Of a stretch of 64,000 nucleotides of DNA, positions 13,001 through 64,000 are shown in pieces. A program made the position numbers and the translations under genes. The notes under the pieces were generated by a model. That model did no database searches and was not told the DNA's origin. It saw only the letters and a program-made list of their open reading frames with translations. How positions within the stretch are numbered: the stretch's first letter is position 1; every line of letters begins with the position of its first letter. This stretch comes from Prinia subflava (Eukaryota; Chordata; Aves; Passeriformes; Cisticolidae). The stretch spans positions 1,488,001-1,552,000 of the forward strand of contig NC_086266.1 in NCBI RefSeq assembly GCF_021018805.1, read 5' to 3'.

Positions 13001-16000
13001 TGGCTGGATAGCACAAACCTGAAAGATAAAAATCAAGAAGACTCTTCGGAAACTTCAGAGTCTCACCTTGCCCATAGAAGAAAGTGCAATTGAATGGAGA
13101 GCGTTTAAGTGCCATAATTACTTTTTACAGTTTTGTGCCTTATTGCTTAGAGGTTCAGGCTTTCAAGATCTCCAAAGGTAGATCCTACAAGTCCCTTTAT
13201 TTAGAGAGGAGCCTTAGGGCACACAGAGCACACGGTGCAACAGTTCAAAGAAACAAAACCCGATGCATGACTTGAGGCAAAGCTTTCTTCACACACCCAG
13301 GACAGTAAAACCAGAGCTCAGCCTGGCCCCGTGCAAGGACATCTGAAAATCGCTCAGGGGTGAAAGACAACACAGCACCGCAATCACTGATTGTGTACTT
13401 TAAAGCAAAACCTGCAGCTTGTTTCTTGCTATTACATAAGGAAACAGTGTGAAATGAATGGAATAAATGAACCCTAGAGAAGGGTGGAAGCAGCTCAAAT
13501 ATTGCTCTAACTTCAACAGGCATGTTCGGTTCAGGATCCAGCCTATCCCACAACTCTGCAAACACATTTGGCCTCCAGTGGAAAACTGCTCTGCCACATT
13601 CAAAGATGCTCTGAGGCAGCCCCTGTCCGTGCAGGGCGCTCTTGGCAAACCCTCCCGGGTGATTCTCCACAGACCACCTGAGGTGTGGGAGCCCCTCAGC
13701 TCCCCAGGCTCTGCTGAAGGCTCCCAGCACTGCACAACCCCAGGGCCAACCATTCACATGGAAATGCTCCACTGAGAGATACAGGTCAAACCACAGTTTG
13801 GAGCTCACTCTAATTATCTAGGCAGATTTTGGTTTAATCCTAACAAGATTATGCATTCACAGAGATTAAGGTTGTTAAAAGTACCACAGAGCAAACCATA
13901 TAATCACTGCATTGAAGAGACCATTAACTATTCTGTTTATGGTCACCAACTCATTTAACTTTAAAACCTCTGTGGTATTCAAAGAACTTTTCTGTATCTG
14001 TGGTAAAAGTAGGCTAAGGACTGACATTTACTTTGGTGACAAGAATACATTTATTACAGGAGTTGTTTGAAAGCTTCTTCTTTTCATCATCATATTTTGT
14101 CTACATTTTTCTTACACCTTTTCAAGTCACAGCAAAAAGCCAAGCACCATATGTAGAAAGAGATTTCACAGGCTGTTTTTTAACCTACTTTATTAGGTTA
14201 AAAATGGACTACTCTTCCTTTATAAAAATTATCACAAAATTTACAAGAAGAGACAGCTGTTAAAAAACTGTGTTTCTGATGAAAACAGATAGAAAACTTT
14301 TGCTAAATAGCAAGCAATATGTTTGTGTCACACCTATTTCCCTAGCAGGGCAAAAAGCATTTCAAAAGTACCCCAGAAACAAAGCCCCTTCCTTCAGCAC
14401 CCAGGGCTTACTAGAAATCACCTCAGTCATGCCACGAGCCCAAGGCTCAGCACACTGATATAATTTCTGGTAATAAAGGCTCAGCATTTCCTATGCAAAA
14501 TGCTGTGTACACTGTGCAGTGCAGGACCTGCCAGACAAACCCACACTCCACACTTCATGGAGAGGGCATTTACAGACACACCAGAGAATGTTCCAGCTTT
14601 TCAGCCCCTCACACACACTTTGGTAATATCTGAAACTTCACAGGGAAGGCTGAAGCTGAAAGCCTACAGGCTCCTTTTAAGGAAAAGTCTGAAGACTACT
14701 ATAAATTCTTAATTTTCCAAGCTTGCTTTTTGCTCCTGCAGGCTATGTTCTTCCAGTTGAGTTACACCCTTTGTGGATAGCTTTAATCATCCAAGTACAA
14801 TACAGTGACTCACCCTCCTATTGTTTTGATGTGTTTCCACTACAGTAGTAGCAATAATTTCAAGTTGCTTTAAAAAAAATTATATATATATATTTTACAG
14901 AGCAAGTGTTATCTGCAAAATACTTCACAGCAAAAGTTTTATATGAGGAGAACTATTACAACTTTAAAATGCTCCTAATCCTCTTTGGGAAAGTCAAGCC
15001 ATTATTCAGTGTGTCACTTAATCTATTGAACTTTGTTACAGTAATGATCTGCATTTATATATGCATTTCTAAAAAAACAACTTGCCAGCTCACAAATTCA
15101 CCAGAGGTGACACTTAATTTGTGGAGATTTGAAGAAGCACAGGAGCATTCATAAGTCCATTTCTTGCTCAACTGCACTTTCATTTTCCTCTCCTCTGATT
15201 TTCAGGTCAAAACCAACCCCTTCATACAGTGCTAGAAATGAATTTATGCAGTTGGCTTTCGGCTTACTGTGTACAAATGCTTTATCCTAATCTCTAGAAA
15301 ACTGCAGGTTTGGATCTATCTACCAGCAAATAAAATATGCTAAGGAAACAGTTAATGTTGTTAACCCTGCCTTGTTTCTAACCTTCCTCCTTCAATGGGA
15401 ATAGGAAAATGATGAATACACAAAAATGAAGATAATTAAATATACGTTTCATATCTTACAGAACCTTTGTATTGCCTTTTCTAGCTGGTTCCCAATCAGT
15501 CCAGCTACAACACCTAACAACAATCAGATTTGACCTGTGTTATGCATCCCACTGGGGTCCTGCCAAACCCTTGTGCCAAGCATGGAATCGTTTGTTTCTC
15601 CACTCAGGGGGAAAGCAAGGAACAGGGAAAGCAAGGAACACGAGGTGCAGAGCTCTCAAAGAGATTTGTGCAACAGAGATTCCTGGGTACAGGCACCGAC
15701 ACGTCCTCACTGCTGCTGGGAGGAGGCATCAGAGAAAGCACTGCAGGATTAGCAGTGATTCTGGCAGCTCCCTGGCTGTTAAAGCACAAAGCAGACACAG
15801 AGAGGCAGAGGAGCACGTTGAGGCAAGGGCTGGAGGCTGGATGAAGTACGGTAGGTTCCAGCCAAAGAGGAGAATATGGAGCAGTGAGTGAACAAGGAAA
15901 TTCAGAATACAGTAGCTCTTGACATCTCAGTGGACTGAAGCAAATCAGACCAGTTTGGTTCACAGAGTTGATTCCCTCAGTGAGCAGAGACTATGCCAAC

Positions 16001-18594
16001 TGGATGGTGCTGGTTTAGTGGCCCCAAGAGGTTGACACAACCAAAGCTAATCAAAATTCTGCAGAAACAACAAGAAGGGAAGCACAGACCAGAGGGCTGA
16101 TACAGCTTTGTATCCATTTGGGTATAAGCAGCATCAGAAGGACAGCAAAGTCACCTCTGACCAGCAAGAACTGTTAAAAATTGAAGCAAAGAAGCCAAAG
16201 AAGCAGACCCATGGAACAATTCCCTTGACTTGGTATCTTTGTTTCCTCTTTGTGTTTCTTCAGACCTGTGACTTGATTTTCAGAGAGCTTGGAAACAATC
16301 TATCAATGAAAGCTTTAAAAATTATTTTTAGTTCTGAGTCATCATTATAACATTTAAGGTGAGATACAGGCATTACCAAACCGTACTCATGAGGGGAAGA
16401 TTCTCTAGCAGAGATGGACAAAGGGGGAGAAGTCCCAGCTCTGCCTCCTTTAGGGACACCACCATAACAATAGCAGTTCTCAAGTCAAGGGAACACAGTG
16501 GCTGGTGCCAATGGTTGTCCAAAAAAAGTAATTAAAATGCTTCTTCAGGTCACACAGTGCCTCTCACACCACAGCCTTAAATGGATAATGATATCACCAA
16601 ACTCTTCAGAATACATTAATTCACTTCATAGCTGCTGTAACCTGACACTGTATCTGAGTGCCAGATAAAGTGCCACTCGCTCAACTGTCTTCAGCACACA
16701 GAAAATATTCAGCAAATCAGCAATTATTTCTTAAAAGTCCCTCTCCTAAAAACTCTACTTGGCACTGTAGCCTGCAAAAGCCTCAGGGGAGGACAGGGAT
16801 CAGCCAAGGCAAATCCCTGCCTCTCTTGCACTACTCCAATATTTTGTGTTATCTCCCCTACCTTTGGACAAACCTTTGTCCCTTGTCTTAGTGCAATGAA
16901 CATCTTAAAGACAGCACTACATTGTTCTGTGTTTGCACAGCACCTTGCACTGATGCTCCTTATTAATGAAAATTAAAGATGATAAAAGACTGAAACCATG
17001 AATGAGGCATAGCTTCTGGAGATTTTCCAGCCTGGAAGAAAACTCTCAGGAAGGCTTAGAAATATCATGTAGATATTAATTTTAATTACTGCAATCAACT
17101 TAATTGACAACAGTCCCTTTATAGGCAGTGAAAGATGTTGAAGAGCTAACAGAAATCTGACTGCTTAAGAGATGTTTTCCAGGTATGCAGCAAAATTGGA
17201 GCAAACAACTGAAAATCTGCTGTTAGCTACATCTGCATCCATCAGCAATAATTTCACTCCCATATCACATAAATTGATATAAATGATTGGAAAATGTGGC
17301 ACATTTGTCTCAATATTTGCCTCTGAAGTACTGCTTTATAAAAGTCATTTCTACCTAGATTCCACTGCAGTGAGAACCCTTAGTAGAACAGTTCTTGGTT
17401 TTGTTGAATAAAACTCTCTAATCTTTTAATCTTTGAGAAGATTAGAGCTTGTAGCTACCACCTGATCAGGATGATGAAATTCTACTAGTGCAATTGATTA
17501 TGAAAAATGCAAAACATATTCAAGCCTTTCCCGTTTATAAAAAGTATAAATCTCTCTGCTATTAAAGACTTTTCAAAAAATTTCTTCTCAGTTGCAGAAG
17601 GGTTATAGATCCTTAAAATTCTAATCAAAAGAGTAGCAAAAGCAGAAGAAAAGCATTGGCTAACAAGTCAAGAACTCATGTTTCAACTGGTTTTGTTAGA
17701 AATCTGTCTGAAGTTCAATCAAAACAAACATGCTTAAAACATATTACATTACCATTAATTCAATGTTGTATTTGCACTATAAAATCCACACCACGAACAT
17801 TATTGTCCAATCTTAATTTACATTACAATATAACAAGAGGTGTTTTTGAACTGCTGACTGTACATCAGTTAGACACTTAATTTAGGCTACAGATTTATTC
17901 GCTAGTTAAGTGGGTTAAGTGCAGATTCCAGTTGCAGAAAATCTATTGCAACACCAAAGAAGAAGAAATTTATGAATATTTAAAAAATCCGCAGTCCTCT
18001 ACTACTCTGTTTAAACATTAATTAGGAACAGCCAGAGAAAATCCATGTTTATATCATAAAGTTGTCAGATCATAAAGTCATTGTTTCTGCACACCAACTC
18101 AGAATTTAAAACACATTTACTAATCCATAGTCACGAACCTTGATACAACACTTATAAGCTTAATCCTTTAATTTCTCACATCTCTTTTACTTTGTTATGA
18201 CGTGTTCTGGATTGCATCCCTTGTGATCAAGGACCTAGAGGGCCTTTAAAGCAAGGTTTGAGAGGATGCTAAAAAAGAGATAAAGGCAGTGAGTTGCAAA
18301 GAGAGAGGCCGATCAGACACTAAAAGCTGTTACATAGCACACAGATGATCTTCCACCCAGCGTACTTTACAGAAGTTAGTTAAAGAAGTTAGAACAGACG
18401 AAAGGCACAAAGGAACTCCGGAGTAGAGGTGTACGGCAATTTAAAAAAAGTAATAAATAAATCCGCGCATCTCTTAAAGGGGGGACGAGGATGCATCTCA
18501 TTTCTGGCCGAAGGATGCCCAAACCCCGATAGGTTTGATCGGGCACCTTCACCTGCAGCGAGCACCGCTGCGGCCGGGACCTGCGCGCACTTAC
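10055..18594 (-). other. COL4A6: COL4A6 intron 2, proximal part
   Basis: Non-coding sequence between the minisatellite and the COL4A6 signal-peptide exon. It is mostly AT-rich, with GC rising sharply after about 18480 as it enters the CpG island. It contains a perfect 14-bp inverted repeat at 12876-12912. A 187-codon minus-strand open frame (13808-13245) has no recognisable domain and is not called as a gene. No further COL4A6 exon was seen. Confidence 0.5.
12876..12912. repeat. 14-bp perfect inverted repeat, AT-rich
   Basis: TAATTAATATTTAT at 12876-12889 is exactly complementary to 12899-12912, with a 9-base spacer. It could extrude as a hairpin. No target-site duplication or transposon ends were recognised around it, so its origin is unknown. 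Confidence 0.8.
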
Positions 18595-18732
18595 CGCACT
18601 CGCCAGCTCCGCGCCCAGCCAGAGGAGCAGCAGCAGCAGCGCCCTGCGGGAGGCAAAGGGACACGGTGACGGCGGGGCGGGGGGCACCGCGGGCAGGGGC
18701 GGTACCGGGTACACTCACCCTGTGCGCCCCAT
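18595..18732 (-). CDS. COL4A6: COL4A6 first two coding exons: start codon and signal peptide of collagen alpha-6(IV)
   Basis: Read on the minus strand, an ATG at 18732-18730 in good context (GCC before it, G after it) opens a 14-nt coding piece, 18732-18719. A GTGAGT donor follows, then a 75-bp intron (18718-18644) ending in a pyrimidine-rich CCCTTTGCCTCCCGCAG acceptor. A 49-nt exon (18643-18595) then ends at a consensus GTAAGT donor. Joined, they give 21 codons, MGRTGALLLLLLWLGAELAS plus Ala: a charged start, a leucine core and a small-residue cleavage site, in other words a signal peptide. From memory, human COL4A6 also encodes only a few residues in its alternative first exons and puts the hydrophobic signal sequence in exon 2 before a very long intron 2. 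Without splicing, the frame stops at once (TGA in the 75-bp intron). The assignment rests on this structure and the head-to-head position, because no collagenous residues are in view. The second alternative first exon known in human was not located. Confidence 0.65.
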
Positions 18733-19449
18733 GGCCCCGGCACCGCCGCCGGAGGAAGAGGAGGGCCCGCCGTCACTCGGGGCGGGCAGGGCACGCTGCG
18801 ACCCCTTCACGGGCTCCTTCCCCCGGCACGACGGGGCGCTGAGGGCGCCGAGCCCCGCGATAGCGGCCGGCGCTGCCCGCTCCGCGTCGGTCCCTGCTGC
18901 TTCCCTCAGCCCCTCCAGGCGCTCACGGCGTGCCCGGGCTGGAAGTTTGCACAGTCCCCGCCGAGGCGTCGCACCTGAGCGGGGCCGGATGGGCCGAGAC
19001 TGAGCCGGGCGAGCCCCGCGCCCGCCGCCCGCCCCTCCTGAGGGGCGACCCGGCACTGGCAACAAGTGCCCTTGCACCCACCCACTCCAGAGACTTCCGC
19101 TGCAGAAAATAGTCCGGGGTCCCGCCGCCCGCCCGGTGAGGTGCGGGGCGGGGAGAGGCGGCGCCCGCTCTTGGAGCCGACAAAACCGCGGCGCCTGAGG
19201 GCAGGGTGGGAGGGTTGCGGTCTCCTCGGGAAGGGGCGGTAGCAGCAGCGTGCCCCACACCGCCCGCCCCCGGAGCGGAGGAATACTGTAGTCCCGGGAG
19301 GACTTGAGCCGGGAGAAGCGGGCGAGTGCGGCAGAGGGGCGGGCGGTGGCGTCGGGGCGGCCGGGGCGAGCCGCCTGAGGGAGCCGCGCTGCCCCGCCGG
19401 GCTATGCCCGCGCCGCAGGGCCGGCCCCGGAGCTCCTGAGGCGGGCACG
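18733..19449. promoter_or_regulatory. bidirectional COL4A6/COL4A5 promoter and 5' untranslated regions
   Basis: The 717 bp between the two divergent start codons is very GC-rich. It has several GC boxes of the Sp1 type (GGGGCGGGG near 19145, GGGGCGG near 19230, GGGGCGGGCGG near 19335, and the complement near 19128 and 19262). I see no TATA box or CCAAT box. In mammals COL4A5 and COL4A6 are also transcribed divergently from a shared promoter, and the encoded chains assemble together. Transcription start sites cannot be placed from sequence alone, so the division into promoter and 5' UTR is open. Confidence 0.85.
19404..19439 (+). other. possible upstream ORF in the COL4A5 leader
   Basis: An ATG at 19404 opens an 11-codon frame (MPAPQGRPRSS) that stops at TGA 19437-19439, ten bases before the COL4A5 start. 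It matters only if transcription begins upstream of 19404, which is not known. Confidence 0.35.
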
Positions 19450-63508
<44,059 letters not shown>

Positions 63509-64000
63509 GTAACTCTCAGCTGATTTCTTTTCTTTCATTTCCCCTCTTGTTGACATTGGTACAAACAGGGGAGACTCCAGCTCCTCAGAGTTTATGGCAA
63601 TCTGCTGTTGGAATTGTCACTGCAAACGTGTGGGAATTCATCTCTTGAGTGTCTGCTGAGATCTCCACCTGCTCTGAGGGGATGGAGCAGCTCTGGTAGT
63701 TAATCCTCTCCTCCTCTAACACACAAATATTGAGGTCCAAAAGAAAAAATCTGTATTTTTTCTTCATGAATCAATTAAAAAGTGTCATCCTGGAAAACTT
63801 AATGCTTTTCTTCATAGCATTTATTGTCCAAGAGATGTGTTCTAAAGAGAAATCGCTGAAATATTACTAAATTAGGTTTTGCACTTTGCTCTTTAAAAAT
63901 GTTAATAGAAGTTGTTCACACATGAGTTTTTTTCATTCAAAATTTAAAGAAACAATTTTTTTATCTCTGCTGCATTTACAGCACTAAAGGCTGTTCTACA
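63509..64000 (+). other. COL4A5: COL4A5 intron 37, incomplete
   Basis: AT-rich intron running off the window end. No exon 38 acceptor with a Gly-X-Y frame was seen before 64000. Confidence 0.85.

Noticed and set aside
13245..13808. 187-codon minus-strand open frame in the COL4A6 intron
   Set aside because: No recognisable domain, a shadow frame of 102-117 codons is present too, and one open stretch of this length is expected by chance in a window of this size.

Overview
The window is vertebrate nuclear DNA, most likely from a bird. It shows GT-AG split exons, a CpG-island promoter, fragments resembling the 3' end of CR1 LINEs (the dominant avian/reptilian retroposon) and compact introns. No database search was run. 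Gene identities rest on reading conserved type IV collagen sequence and comparing it with the human family from memory.

The + strand carries the 5' two thirds of COL4A5, the collagen alpha-5(IV) chain. Thirty-seven consecutive coding exons lie between 19450 and 63508. They add up to 3382 coding bases, or 1127 codons plus one base, with no frameshift or in-frame stop. They encode the signal peptide, the cysteine-rich 7S region and most of the interrupted Gly-X-Y triple helix. The rest of the helix and the C-terminal NC1 domain lie beyond base 64000. Exons 1-18 are joined between whole codons, and from the end of exon 19 onward most junctions split a glycine codon, as is typical of type IV collagen genes.

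The - strand carries the very start of COL4A6, head-to-head with COL4A5. A 14-nt coding piece and a 49-nt signal-peptide exon sit at 18732-18595, and the two start codons are 717 bp apart across a GC-rich shared promoter. Everything from 18594 down to base 1 is best read as the long second intron of COL4A6. I found no further COL4A6 exon there. The intron contains a GC-rich 26/27-bp minisatellite at 9400-10054.

Layout: 1-18594 COL4A6 intron with minisatellite; 18595-18732 COL4A6 exons 1-2; 18733-19449 bidirectional promoter; 19450-19539 COL4A5 exon 1; 19540-35033 intron 1 (15.5 kb, CR1 fragments); 35034-63508 exons 2-37; 63509-64000 intron 37. Alpha-5 and alpha-6 chains co-assemble into basement-membrane networks, which fits their shared promoter.

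The most interesting unexplained signals are a possible 9-bp Gly-Pro-Pro microexon in intron 30, a nearby stop-containing exon-like segment, an RGD tripeptide beside a cysteine pair in exon 22, and the minisatellite, whose + strand lacks stop triplets in every frame. I see no clear evidence of a wholly novel system.
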